The notes beneath the pieces were generated by a model. It did not search any database, was not told the DNA's origin, and saw only the letters and a program-made list of their open reading frames with translations. DNA of 64,000 nucleotides from Acidobacteriota bacterium (GTDB taxonomy: Bacteria > Acidobacteriota > Terriglobia > Terriglobales > Acidobacteriaceae), in contig JABCZI010000004.1 in NCBI GenBank assembly GCA_013289765.1, positions 124,001 to 188,000 on the forward strand, in the 5' to 3' direction. Below, piece by piece: positions 35,572 to 44,256 of the stretch. How positions within the stretch are numbered: position 1 is the first letter of the stretch; every line of letters begins with the position of its first letter. The position numbers were made by a program, and so were the translations under genes.

Positions 35572-35869
35572 CGGACTGAGTCACTATCGTTGAGATCGTG
35601 GAGCGACGCTTATTGGGTGCGAGGTCTTTTCGAAGCGAACCGCTATTATTTTCGCTATCCTTGCGCAGTTTTCTGGACCCATGCCTCTGCCCCGGCATCC
35701 AGTTCAGGATGATCTTCCGTCTTCCACGCAGGCTCATCGTTGCGCAAGAAACGCAACAGCCTATCCTCCCGCCCCTGTTCAATACCCACCATATCTGTAT
35801 CTTACTAGCTGCAGCGCGCGCAAAAACGTGTTCAGTTAGTGAATACGTATTCAGAGGATACAGTGCCCC
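35572..35869. other. Intergenic region after mtaB
   Basis: About 300 bases. A + strand ORF across it lacks protein-like features. Nothing recognisable was found. Confidence 0.35.
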
Positions 35870-36100
35870 CTACATCTGCGCCGGCTCATCCGGATCGGGC
35901 TCACGCATGGGAGCATCTGGATTTTCAGGAGCGTCCGGTGGCTCCTTGATCGGCGGCGGGGAAGGCTCAGGTGGCTTGCGTACGTGAAGATCAAGCGGCG
36001 GGATTTCGAATTGCGATAAGACCGTCATAACTCTCAGATGCGGAAGAGTCTGAAAGGGAAGCCAACCGGCGGCTACGCAGGAATTTACACGGACTGTCAC
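35870..36100 (-). CDS. Small Pro/Glu/Asp-rich protein
   Basis: A 76-residue ORF with GTG start preceded by a strong GAGGAG ribosome site. The C-terminal half is a proline-rich acidic segment (KPPEPSPPPIKEPPDAPENP, ending MREPDPDEPAQM). Short proteins with P-EPP--P--PD-PVREP patterns exist in several phyla as far as I recall, with unknown function. A shorter version could begin at the ATG at 36028. Confidence 0.5.
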   Translation of the reverse strand: MTVRVNSCVAAGWLPFQTLPHLRVMTVLSQFEIPPLDLHVRKPPEPSPPPIKEPPDAPENPDAPMREPDPDEPAQM

Positions 36101-36361
36101 GAAATCTCCTCGTGGTTTTTCCCATCAACGCCTCCGCGCCAAACTGCATCTTAAATCCGACACCACAATCGCGCGCCGCGCGGCGTGGTTCGGACTCGCG
36201 AAGACGAACAGCGTCAGCGAATCGGCGGAGGATATGAGGCGGTGAGGTTCGGATTTTTGCTGTTTCTCTGGACGGAGCCAACGATTATTTACGCCGATTC
36301 AGAGTCCACCACCCCTGATTCCGATGAAGCTTAGTGCACTCCTGAATTTGCCATTGCCAAC

Positions 36362-37654
36362 ATGTCCAACTCCGACCTGACCTCGATTCTATTCATCCTC
36401 CTATTACTCGTGGGGTTGGCGCAGTTGCTGGGCTATTTCTTCGTGAAGCTCCGGCAGCCGAGAGTTGTGGGCGAAATACTCGCGGGGGTCGTGCTCGGTC
36501 CGGCGCTGCTCGGGAAACTGCCCGTCGCGGCGCGTGTTATGCAGACCGCGCAACATCAGGCCAGCGTTTTTAATTTCGTTTACTGGCTCGGATTGCTGCT
36601 GCTGATGTTTCTCTCCGGCGCGGAAACGCGCCAACTCTTTACCCGCGACGAGCGCCGCGAAGTGGCATGGCTTTCGATCCTCGGCAGCGGAGCGCCGTTT
36701 CTGCTGGCCCTTACGCTGGGACCGTGGCTGATCCGTCCAGCGCTCGCCGGACCGAACGGGAACCGACTGTCGCTGATCATCATTCTCGCCGTCGGCGTGG
36801 CGGTCACTTCCGTTCCCGTAGTCTCGAAGATTTTTGCCGACCTGAAAATTCTTCACACCCGATTCGCGCGCCTCGTTCTTGGCGTTGCCGTCCTCGAAGA
36901 CATCGTGTTGTGGCTGGCGCTGGCCGTGGCTACGGCGCTGGCGGGAAAAGCTCAGCTCAACTCTCGCCAGATCGCGCTTCATCTCGTCACTACAGTGGGA
37001 TTTTTCGGGTTAGGCCTGACGATTGTTCCTCGCATCGTGAAGCGGATCAACAAATCACGCTTCAATGTTCTGGCGAAACATTCTCCGATCGCTTACGCCA
37101 TTGCGGTGTTGCTCGCCTACTGCGTGGTCGCCGGAGCGCTCGACGTCAGCGTCGTCTTCGCCGCATTTCTCGCGGGCTTCGCAGTGGTCCACAAGAAGCG
37201 CAAACTTTTCGCCGAGGCGCTCGACGCCATCGGAAAAGTTTCGTTCGCATTTTTCATTCCCGCATATTTTGCGATCGTAGGTTTGAAACTCGATTTGGTC
37301 CGCGGGCTGTCGCTGGCCATGGTCGCGGCCTTCCTGGTCGGAAGCTGTGTGGTGAAGATCGTTTCCGTATCGTTCGCCGGACGCTTCGCCGGATTTCGCG
37401 GCCTCGACCTGATGAATCTTGCCATCACCACCAACGCCCGCGGCGGACCTGGAATTGTCCTCGCCAGCGTGGCCTTCGATGCCGGCATCATCAGCCCGAA
37501 GTTCTACACCACTCTAGTTCTGGCCGCCGTGCTCACTTCGCAGATTGCCGGGGCGTGGCTTGATTACGTTTTGCGTAAAGGCTGGCCGTTGCTCACGCCG
37601 AGCGCGGGACCAGAACCGGCCGCGTTGCCGGCGGAAAGTGCAACGCCAGCCTGA
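36362..37654 (+). CDS. CPA2-family cation:proton antiporter
   Basis: A 430-residue Na+/H+ exchanger of the Kef/NapA type. It has some 12-13 membrane helices from LTSILFILLLLVGLAQLLGY onward, with conserved VVGEILAGVVLGPALLGKLP, GAETRQLFTRDERREVAWL, and RFARLVLGVAVLEDIVLWLA (the Asp of the ion site). GLDLMNLAITTNARGGPGIV marks the later cross-over helix. No cytosolic RCK/TrkA_N domain follows, so it is the membrane part alone. Start ATG 36362 with no strong ribosome site. Confidence 0.92.
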   Translation: MSNSDLTSILFILLLLVGLAQLLGYFFVKLRQPRVVGEILAGVVLGPALLGKLPVAARVMQTAQHQASVFNFVYWLGLLLLMFLSGAETRQLFTRDERREVAWLSILGSGAPFLLALTLGPWLIRPALAGPNGNRLSLIIILAVGVAVTSVPVVSKIFADLKILHTRFARLVLGVAVLEDIVLWLALAVATALAGKAQLNSRQIALHLVTTVGFFGLGLTIVPRIVKRINKSRFNVLAKHSPIAYAIAVLLAYCVVAGALDVSVVFAAFLAGFAVVHKKRKLFAEALDAIGKVSFAFFIPAYFAIVGLKLDLVRGLSLAMVAAFLVGSCVVKIVSVSFAGRFAGFRGLDLMNLAITTNARGGPGIVLASVAFDAGIISPKFYTTLVLAAVLTSQIAGAWLDYVLRKGWPLLTPSAGPEPAALPAESATPA

Positions 37655-37862
37655 ACCGCGGCGGACATCGAACGGAACTGCTTATTGACAAGAGTTTACA
37701 GAGCGTCGTTTACATAGAGCGAAGATCGAAAACCCGCAACCGTCGCTTGTTTCCGCCAAACCTCTTGCACCCGTCAGTGCATCTCAGTTTGGAACATTTT
37801 CCGTGGATTCGGCGGTACTCCTGTGATCTGCGTTGTTCTCGGAAAATGAGTTATACAAAGCT

Positions 37863-38417
37863 ATGCGCTTTCGCTCCAAAGCCGTCGTGTCGTTGCTCCT
37901 GCTGATCCTGGCAGCCATTCCGGCTGCGCGGGCGCAGGAACAGCAAGCCGGCCCGAACGGAGAGTATCGCAGCGCGCGCGACAATCGTGACTCGCGGCAG
38001 AAGACCGCACCTCAATCGCTCACCACCGACGAACGCCTGGCCATCCTCAGCACCGCACTCGATTTCCGCCGGCGTACCAAGCGCGCTCACGATTGCTCAC
38101 ACTTTATTCACTCGCTGTATGAGAGCGCCGGCTTTCCTTACGAATACGCAAGCTCGGCGGACCTCTACGCCGGGATTGACGAATTCCAGCAAGTGTCCCG
38201 TCCGCAACCGGGAGATCTCGTGGTCTGGCGTGGGCATGCGGGGATTGTGACCAATCCCGCGCAGCATTCGTTTTTCAGTTTGCTCAGCTCCGGGCCCAGC
38301 GTCGATTCCTACGATTCCCGCTATTGGAAAAAGCGCGGACACCCGCGCTTCTTTCGTTACGTCAAAACCTCTCTGAGCGTGCGCTCCAGTTCCTTCCGCA
38401 GCGCGGATGACTACTAG
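37863..38417 (+). CDS. Exported NlpC/P60-like peptidase
   Basis: A 184-residue protein with signal peptide (AVVSLLLLILAAIPAARAQ). The catalytic-type Cys lies in RAHDCSHFIHSLYESAGFPY and His in QPGDLVVWRGHAGIV, the order and spacing of NlpC/P60 or CHAP cell-wall amidases; the third residue is uncertain. It probably cuts or binds murein in the periplasm. The ATG at 37863 begins at the signal peptide; a TTG at 37833 opens the ORF. Confidence 0.75.
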   Translation: MRFRSKAVVSLLLLILAAIPAARAQEQQAGPNGEYRSARDNRDSRQKTAPQSLTTDERLAILSTALDFRRRTKRAHDCSHFIHSLYESAGFPYEYASSADLYAGIDEFQQVSRPQPGDLVVWRGHAGIVTNPAQHSFFSLLSSGPSVDSYDSRYWKKRGHPRFFRYVKTSLSVRSSSFRSADDY

Positions 38418-38487
38418 ACACTCTTCTTGCAACCTTGCAGTTTCTACTCTCGCAGAGCGTACAAACCATATCCCACCACGCGTCGAA

Positions 38488-38763
38488 TCACTTGAGGTAC
38501 GCACGGACTAGGCCAATAAGATCTTCTGCCAGCTCTGCGGCGGGCATCGAGCTCTTTTCGTCGCTCAACATGTGCAGACGGATGTGGTCTTCGAGAACTT
38601 CAGCCATGAGGCTGTTGATCCCGCCACGAACATTCGCCAGGAGCATCAAGACGTCCGCGCAGTCGTCGTCAGACGTCAACGAACGTTCGATGGAGTCAAC
38701 CTGCCCACGAATCCGCTTAATGCGAGCGATCAGCTTCTGTTTTTCTTTTTCAAGATGCGACAT
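38488..38763 (-). CDS. CsoR/RcnR/FrmR-family repressor with H-C-H-H ligand set
   Basis: A 91-residue all-helical repressor of the DUF156 family. The backbone is FrmR-like (KRIRGQVDSIERSL, LMAEVLEDHI, GLVRAYLK). The fingerprint positions read His3, Cys35, His60 and His64, which in E. coli define the Ni/Co sensor RcnR; FrmR keeps Cys35 and His60 but not the other two. A metal, not formaldehyde, is thus the likelier signal (inference). The gene is leftward, directly next to a G-tract operator at 38775-38797, pointing to autoregulation. No Ni/Co efflux gene is in the window; the only rightward gene behind the operator is the TonB-receptor ORF. Confidence 0.92.
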   Translation of the reverse strand: MSHLEKEKQKLIARIKRIRGQVDSIERSLTSDDDCADVLMLLANVRGGINSLMAEVLEDHIRLHMLSDEKSSMPAAELAEDLIGLVRAYLK

Positions 38764-38774
38764 TTTCCTTGCCT

Positions 38775-38797
38775 ATATGCTAGGGGGGTATGATATA
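38775..38797. promoter_or_regulatory. G-tract operator for the CsoR-family repressor
   Basis: TATGC-TAGGGGGGTA-TGATA: a run of six G flanked by A/T-rich inverted elements, the form of CsoR/RcnR/FrmR operators. It starts 12 bases from the repressor start codon and lies between the repressor and the rightward genes. Confidence 0.75.
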
Positions 38798-38849
38798 ACA
38801 AACGAGTCGAGATTCCTAAACGAACTCAACGGAGAATTATAGAAGGACT

Positions 38850-38933
38850 ATGAACATTGCATCCGCGCAAGACCCTCCGTGTAGCCCGAGGGTTGGCCTG
38901 TGCTGTGAAGAGCGTTCTAGAAGAAGCTGCTAG
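38850..38933 (+). CDS. Possible 27-residue leader peptide, Cys-rich
   Basis: An ATG at 38850 with an AGAAGGAC ribosome site starts a 27-codon frame that ends in TAG, with four Cys including a CC pair and a C-terminal Cys (MNIASAQDPPCS...GLCC...RSC). It is just downstream of the G-tract operator. It could be a small metal-binding peptide or a translated leader of the receptor gene. A chance ORF is equally possible. Confidence 0.3.
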   Translation: MNIASAQDPPCSPRVGLCCEERSRRSC

Positions 38934-38955
38934 CGTCTTGTGCGCCATCTCTTCC

Positions 38956-38995
38956 TCGCTCGTCACAGGACTTGACCCGTGACCTGAGCGAGCGA
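38956..38995. repeat. Interrupted inverted repeat in the receptor leader
   Basis: TCGCTCG (38956-38962) pairs with CGAGCGA (38989-38995), with TCAC/GTGA extending inside (38963-38966 and 38979-38982). It lies in the leader between the G-tract operator and the receptor ORF. Confidence 0.5.
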
Positions 38996-39121
38996 ATCCC
39001 GCCGTTGTGAACGGCTCGACTCACTCCTCCTAACCAAATTACTTGCCGAGAACTGTCTCCGGTCGCGCCGCAAGGCAAGCGCGCGTCCAGACGGGATACG
39101 TGTCTCTGCTGGGAGGGAACA

Positions 39122-42100
39122 ATGACGAACACTTTTATTCCAACGTTGAGCCGTCAACCACTTTATTGCGTTTGGATCGAGACAGGAAATCCATCGCGTC
39201 CACTCGACCGCGTCTGGATTGATCCCGAACTTCGCAGTTTCGTTCACGTGGAGACAGCCGCACCGGTTCACGAGACAAATGATGAATTTGAAGCTGAAGC
39301 GGCGGAGGCCCTTCCCGAGAAGGGCCCTTTCGCCGGCCGGTTATCCATTAGCCCAATCACGAGAGAGAAAATGAAACTCAAGGCGTACTCAGCGATGAAA
39401 CGGCTTTCATGGGCTGTGGTTGTGTTTTGGTTTTTGCTCAACATCACATGGGCCGATGTGGCAGGTAGAATCTCCGGGATGGTCAGTGATCCCAGTGGCG
39501 CATCCGTCGCTGGTGCGGCAGTTACTCTCAGCAACGTGGGCAACGGAACCAAACAAACCGCAACCACCAACGACCAGGGACAATATTCGTTCCCGGTCGT
39601 TCCTGTGGGACGGTACGAACTTGAAGTCAACTCTGCCGGCTTCCAGCCTTATAAGAAGATTGGAGTGGTCATTGACGTAAACAGCGCATTGCAAATCGAC
39701 GCCACCTTGCAGATCGGCCAAAACACCCAGACGGTGGACGTCAACGATAGCGTGGTCACGATTCAGATGTCCGATACCGAGATTGGCGAAACCATTAGCA
39801 GCGAGCACGTGGCCGAGGTGCCGCTTAATGGCCGTAGCTACACGGATTTGCTTGCAACCCAGGCAGGAGTATCCCCCGTCACCACCAGCGGCGCTGCTAA
39901 CAGTAGTTCGGGCGGAGGATTCGGGACCGTTCCCGTGGCAGGCAATGAGAACACCGGCCAATTCTCCATCAACGGCCAGCGCGAGTCTGCCAACGGATTT
40001 TTCCTGAACGGCGCCAGCGTCCAGGAATCGATCGGGCAACAGGCCGGCATCATCCCGAACCTGGATTCAATCGCTGAGTTCCGAATTATCAGCAGCAATG
40101 CCGACGCAGAATATGGAGGCTACAGCGGCGGGCTGATTAATGTCGTCACCAAATCCGGCGGAGACCAGTTTCACGGATCGGTATTTGAATTCCTTCGCGA
40201 TACGAACGTGGACGCACGCGGTTACTTTTCGCCGGAGCGTTCGACCTTTCAGCAGAACCAATTCGGGGGAACATTCGGCGGTCCAATCAAGAAAGGAAAG
40301 ATCTTTTTCTTCGGAGACTATCAAGGTCAACGCACGGTAGAGGGAATTGAGACAGGCCTCGTAAGTGTGCCTTCCCTGCTTAACCGCACGGGAAACTTTT
40401 CTGATTCGGCTGGTTCGCTGACCGGCAAGGTTAACGGAACCTCTCTAGCCCAAACCCTTTCCAGCCGCCTGGGATATCTGGTGAATAACGGCGAGTCCTT
40501 CTACGCGCCGGGCTGCACTTCGAACACCCAATGTGTGTTTCCCAACGCCATCATTCCTCAACAAGCATTCGGACTCCCGGCGACCAAGATGCTGCAGTTC
40601 ATTCCTTCCCCCAATGTGGGAGGTAATCAGTTCTCCTCTGGCGCGGAAAAGCGGCGGACCAATGATGACAAAGGCTCCGCTAGGATCGACGCGAACACCA
40701 CCAAGTATGGGAATTTCTCCGCCTATTACTTCATTGATCGCTACAACCTCGATGACCCGTACCCGGTCGGCTTCGGCGGCGCCACCGTTCCCGGCCCGTC
40801 TGGCGCGTACGATGCACTCTCAGACGGCACGGACCAAGTCATCGTCCTGCGTGACACCAAGACGCTTGGCGCGACCATGGTCAACGAAGCGCATTTCAGC
40901 TACACACGCTTGAACAATACTCTTGGCGTTCCCAAGGGAGGCGTTGGAATCAGTCTGGCGGATCAGGGCATCTCTAGCGGCCCACAAAGTATTCAGCAGG
41001 GGTTCCCTCAGTATGCCGGCGTGGAGACTCTTTATTTCAATTCGTTCACAATGGGAACAAATCCCTTCTTTCTCGCGCAGGTCAACAATACATACCAGAC
41101 GGCTGACAACATCTCGAAAGTCGTCGGGAATCACACCTTGAAAATTGGCGGACAGTACCTCTGGTACAAGGTCAAGCAATTGCCAGATCTGGTTGCGAAC
41201 GGGACATTCTCATTTTTCGGCTCCGGAACTCAGTCCACTGGAAACGGATTTGCCGACTTTTTATTGGGCCTGCCCGATTTCTATTCGCAACAGTCTTCCC
41301 CAACATTCTACGAGAGCGCCGCAGACGGAGGTATTTTTGCTCAGGACAGCTGGCGCATCAAGACGAATCTGACTCTGAACTATGGCATGCGTTGGGACTA
41401 CGTAACTCCGTGGGCGGAGATGCATCACCAAACCACCACTCTCATTCCCGGAGTTGAATCACAGACCTTTCCGGGTGCGCCCCTCGGATATCTCGTGCCG
41501 GGCGATCGCTTGCCCAATGGCCAGGCAATCCCCGCCGGGATTGCGCCTACCCCGAAAGATAATCTCTCGCCTCGTATTGGTTTGGCCTATTCTCCAAATT
41601 GGTCAGACGGTTTTCTGGGCAAGTTGACGGGCGGACCGGGCAAAACAAGTATTCACTTTGGCGCTGGACGATTCTTCACGTCACCTGAGGGACTAACGGT
41701 CGCTTATCCCACCGGCAACCCGCCCTACGGGCTCACCTACACCAGCCCCGAGCCGCCGCTGATGAGCACGCCTTTCACGGGCGCGCTCACGGGAACACAA
41801 TACATTCAGCAGTTTCCTGTTAACGTCCCCCCATACAACGTTTCTCCAAAGAACCCCGACACGAATGTGAACTGGAATCGATACACGCCGATCAGCGGAG
41901 CAGGAAGTGTCTGGTACCAGAACAAGACGCCGTACACAATGTCATTGAATTTCAGCGTCGAACGGCAGATCGGATCGAACATGCTCGTAAGCGCGAGCTA
42001 CATCGGATCCGAGAGCCGGCATCTGCTGACCGTGGTCGGAGCGAATCCAGGAATCCCCTCTCTCTGCATGGCCCTGAGCCAACCGCAAGACGTGGCTCCT

Positions 42101-42949
42101 GGATCTCCAACCTGCGGACCGTTTCTCGAGAACAACGTATTCACCCGAGCCGACGGAACCGTTGTCAACGGCACACGCGGTCCGTTTCCCAACACGATCG
42201 GCACTGACGCCTGGTACAAAAACGTGGGCAATGCGAACTACAACGCCTTGCAGTTCACGCTTAAGCGCACAACCGGACCTCTCACGCTCCTCGCCAGTTA
42301 CACCTATGGAAAATCGCTCGACCAGTCTTCCAGTATTCAGGAACAGGTCTATCCCTACAACTACCACGAGGAGTACGCGCCTTCCGCGTTCGACATCAAA
42401 CAAAACTTTGTCGTCAGCTACAACTACGAACTTCCCTTCGCGAAGCTCTCCGGAAAAGCGAATCGCCTGACCGACGGATGGTCGCTCTCCGGAATCACTC
42501 GCTTTGCCTCGGGCCTGCCCGTAACATTCGCCAGCTTCGGCGACAACGCTTTGGTCTACGTCCAGAACAACGGCGTGAACTCCGTCAGCATCGACCTGCC
42601 GAACTACACTCCCGGCAACCTGGAGATCAACCACAACCCGCGCAACGGGCTCCCCTATTTCAACACATCACTGTTCACCCCGAATGCTATAGGGACGCAA
42701 GGCAACGCCAGGCGGCGCTTTTTCTACGGGCCCGGCATTAACAATTTCGACGTCGCTCTGCGCAAAAACACAAAACTCACAGAAACCAAGGCGCTCGAAT
42801 TCCGTTTAGAAACCTTCAACACCTTCAACCACGCGCAGTTTTATCCCAACGGCTCGGTCGACGGAAACATCAACAGCCCGACATTCGGACACGTGCTGAA
42901 AGCAGCGCCACCGCGGATCGGGCAAATTGCGGTCAAATTCACTTTCTGA
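39122..42949 (+). CDS. Oar-like TonB-dependent receptor with CarboxypepD_reg domain
   Basis: The open frame holds 1275 codons. From residue 84 (ATG 39371) it is a normal exported receptor: signal peptide (LSWAVVVFWFLLNITWA), carboxypeptidase-regulatory domain (GRISGMVSDPSGASVAGAAV), plug (EVPLNGRSYTDLLATQAGV) and a large beta-barrel ending RIGQIAVKFTF. The first 83 codons have their own strong ribosome site (GGGAGG before ATG 39122) and encode a soluble segment including PLYCVWIETGNPSRPLDRVW, unlike any receptor N-terminus. A terminator-like hairpin (GGCCCTTC-CCGA-GAAGGGCC, 39307-39326) lies inside this segment. The likeliest product starts at 39371 (1192 residues). The ligand is unknown. Confidence 0.9.
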   Translation: MTNTFIPTLSRQPLYCVWIETGNPSRPLDRVWIDPELRSFVHVETAAPVHETNDEFEAEAAEALPEKGPFAGRLSISPITREKMKLKAYSAMKRLSWAVVVFWFLLNITWADVAGRISGMVSDPSGASVAGAAVTLSNVGNGTKQTATTNDQGQYSFPVVPVGRYELEVNSAGFQPYKKIGVVIDVNSALQIDATLQIGQNTQTVDVNDSVVTIQMSDTEIGETISSEHVAEVPLNGRSYTDLLATQAGVSPVTTSGAANSSSGGGFGTVPVAGNENTGQFSINGQRESANGFFLNGASVQESIGQQAGIIPNLDSIAEFRIISSNADAEYGGYSGGLINVVTKSGGDQFHGSVFEFLRDTNVDARGYFSPERSTFQQNQFGGTFGGPIKKGKIFFFGDYQGQRTVEGIETGLVSVPSLLNRTGNFSDSAGSLTGKVNGTSLAQTLSSRLGYLVNNGESFYAPGCTSNTQCVFPNAIIPQQAFGLPATKMLQFIPSPNVGGNQFSSGAEKRRTNDDKGSARIDANTTKYGNFSAYYFIDRYNLDDPYPVGFGGATVPGPSGAYDALSDGTDQVIVLRDTKTLGATMVNEAHFSYTRLNNTLGVPKGGVGISLADQGISSGPQSIQQGFPQYAGVETLYFNSFTMGTNPFFLAQVNNTYQTADNISKVVGNHTLKIGGQYLWYKVKQLPDLVANGTFSFFGSGTQSTGNGFADFLLGLPDFYSQQSSPTFYESAADGGIFAQDSWRIKTNLTLNYGMRWDYVTPWAEMHHQTTTLIPGVESQTFPGAPLGYLVPGDRLPNGQAIPAGIAPTPKDNLSPRIGLAYSPNWSDGFLGKLTGGPGKTSIHFGAGRFFTSPEGLTVAYPTGNPPYGLTYTSPEPPLMSTPFTGALTGTQYIQQFPVNVPPYNVSPKNPDTNVNWNRYTPISGAGSVWYQNKTPYTMSLNFSVERQIGSNMLVSASYIGSESRHLLTVVGANPGIPSLCMALSQPQDVAPGSPTCGPFLENNVFTRADGTVVNGTRGPFPNTIGTDAWYKNVGNANYNALQFTLKRTTGPLTLLASYTYGKSLDQSSSIQEQVYPYNYHEEYAPSAFDIKQNFVVSYNYELPFAKLSGKANRLTDGWSLSGITRFASGLPVTFASFGDNALVYVQNNGVNSVSIDLPNYTPGNLEINHNPRNGLPYFNTSLFTPNAIGTQGNARRRFFYGPGINNFDVALRKNTKLTETKALEFRLETFNTFNHAQFYPNGSVDGNINSPTFGHVLKAAPPRIGQIAVKFTF
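39307..39330 (+). terminator. Attenuator-like hairpin inside the receptor ORF leader segment
   Basis: GGCCCTTC, loop CCGA, GAAGGGCC, then CTTT. It lies 40 bases before the ATG at 39371. Confidence 0.45.
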
Positions 42950-43027
42950 CTCAATGGCTTCCAAAGAGAGCCTTCTCTGGATAGGTGGCAAAGAGCCAAG
43001 CATACGCATGGCTGTCGCTACCCCCAT

Positions 43028-43035
43028 GCTATAAT
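43028..43035 (+). promoter_or_regulatory. Probable -10 element for the infC operon
   Basis: GCTATAAT with upstream T (TGCTATAAT, extended -10 form) about 38 bases before the proposed infC start. No good -35 hexamer is present at 17 bases. Confidence 0.5.
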
Positions 43036-43072
43036 TTCCCTATTCACAGTCGCTTAGAGCGCGGAGGACCGT

Positions 43073-43756
43073 ATCGATAAACGTTTTATCAGAACCAATG
43101 ACCGCATCCGGGCGCGCGAAATTCGCGTGATCGGAGACGAGGGTGAACAGATCGGCGTAATGCCTCCCTTCGAAGCGCTTAAATTGGCCAAAAGCAAGAA
43201 CCTGGACCTGGTTGAGATTTCGCCCACGGCGCAGCCTCCTGTCTGCCGCATCATGGACTACGGGAAATATCTCTATCAGCAGGAAAAGAAAGAGCGCGAA
43301 GCTAAGAAACACCAGAAAACAATTACCGTAAAAGAGGTCAAGTTCCGCATCAATGTGGACGACCACGATTACGAGACCAAAAAAAATCACGTGCTGCGCT
43401 TTCTGGATGGCGGAGACAAAGTAAAGGCCACGATTTTTTTCCGTGGCCGCGAAATGACCCGCACCGGCCTGGGCCGGCAGATTCTGGAGCGCCTGATCAA
43501 GGACGTGGAACCCTTCAGTATCGTGGAGTTCCGTCCGCGGCAGGAAGGCAATACGCTGCACGCGATTCTGGCGCCGAAGAAAACCGCCGCCGAGCGCGAG
43601 AAAGAACGGGAAAAAGAAGCCAAGGCGAAAGCGAAACTGGAAAAGAAGCTGGCGCAGGAAAAAGATAAAGACAAAGCGGGACCGGAGCCAGAAAAAGAAA
43701 AGCAGCCTGCGGCAGCCGCGCACGAAGAAGTCCCCGCCGCAGTTTCGCATTCTTAG
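43073..43756 (+). CDS. infC: Translation initiation factor IF-3, predicted ATC start
   Basis: A 227-residue IF-3. The N-domain (RTNDRIRAREIRVIGDEGEQ, FEALKLAKSKNLDLVEISPT, PPVCRIMDYGKYLYQQEKK) and C-domain (VKEVKFRINVDDHDYETKKN, VKATIFFRGREMTRTGLGRQ) are complete. The extra C-terminal tail is Lys/Glu/Ala-rich. No ATG, GTG or TTG precedes RTNDRI; the frame upstream reads ATC-GAT-AAA-CGT and the ATC at 43073 has GGAGG exactly 5 bases before it. Rare AUU/AUC starts in infC allow self-control by IF-3 in many bacteria. First gene of the infC-rpmI-rplT-pheS-pheT cluster. Confidence 0.93.
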   Translation: MDKRFIRTNDRIRAREIRVIGDEGEQIGVMPPFEALKLAKSKNLDLVEISPTAQPPVCRIMDYGKYLYQQEKKEREAKKHQKTITVKEVKFRINVDDHDYETKKNHVLRFLDGGDKVKATIFFRGREMTRTGLGRQILERLIKDVEPFSIVEFRPRQEGNTLHAILAPKKTAAEREKEREKEAKAKAKLEKKLAQEKDKDKAGPEPEKEKQPAAAAHEEVPAAVSHS

Positions 43757-43881
43757 AGTTTCTGCACGGTTGATCTGCATTGACGACGCCGCAATTCACG
43801 TCGACGATTCCAGAGCAAAATTAAGAATTAAGATGAAGTTTCAGAACTGACAGCTGAAAGCTGACAGCTACTTGAGGACTT

Positions 43882-44079
43882 ATGCCGAAATTAAAAACGC
43901 ACAAAGGCGCCTCCAAGCGCTTCAAGAAAACCGGGACCGGAAAAGTGAAGCGCGGACATTCGCATCTGCGCCACATCCTGACCTCGAAAGATAAAAAACG
44001 GAAACGCAAGCTGGGCAAAAGCACGCTGGTAAGCCCCGGCGATGTCCGCAAAGTAAAGCGGATGATTCCGTACCAGTAG
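43882..44079 (+). CDS. rpmI: 50S ribosomal protein L35
   Basis: A 65-residue L35: [20 protein letters not shown] and [18 protein letters not shown] are diagnostic. Start ATG with a GAGGAC ribosome site 6 bases upstream. In the 5' gap the sequence CTGACAGCT is repeated and AGCT-GAA-AGCT can form a small hairpin. Confidence 0.98.
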   Translation: MPKLKTHKGASKRFKKTGTGKVKRGHSHLRHILTSKDKKRKRKLGKSTLVSPGDVRKVKRMIPYQ

Positions 44080-44084
44080 ACGAC

Positions 44085-44168
44085 TGTCGATTGTGCGATT
44101 GCTGATTGTTGATTGAAGACCGCGGCTTGCTTAGGTCTTAATCAGCAATCAAAAATCAACAATCGTTG
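44085..44168. repeat. Imperfect inverted repeat between rpmI and rplT
   Basis: The left arm, with GATTGCTGATTGTTGATT, and the right arm, with AATCAGCAATC then AATCAACAATC, pair around GAAGACC/GGTCTT. The stem may be an L20-controlled leader for rplT or an example of GATTG-rich repeats. Confidence 0.5.
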
Positions 44169-44256
44169 TCAGGCGAGTGAAGAGGTCAGAGACGCCGCAA
44201 GGCGATCCTCCTTACCTCCAGCCGCTCAGTAACTAGAAAATAAAAAGGAGAACACC

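Noticed and set aside
36667-37563. 298-codon + strand ORF within the antiporter gene
   Set aside because: Out-of-frame reading of the antiporter; Arg/Ser-rich with no hydrophobic segments.
38930-39121. Possible cobalamin riboswitch before the TonB-receptor ORF
   Set aside because: The location is suggestive, but no B12-box consensus was found on the + strand.
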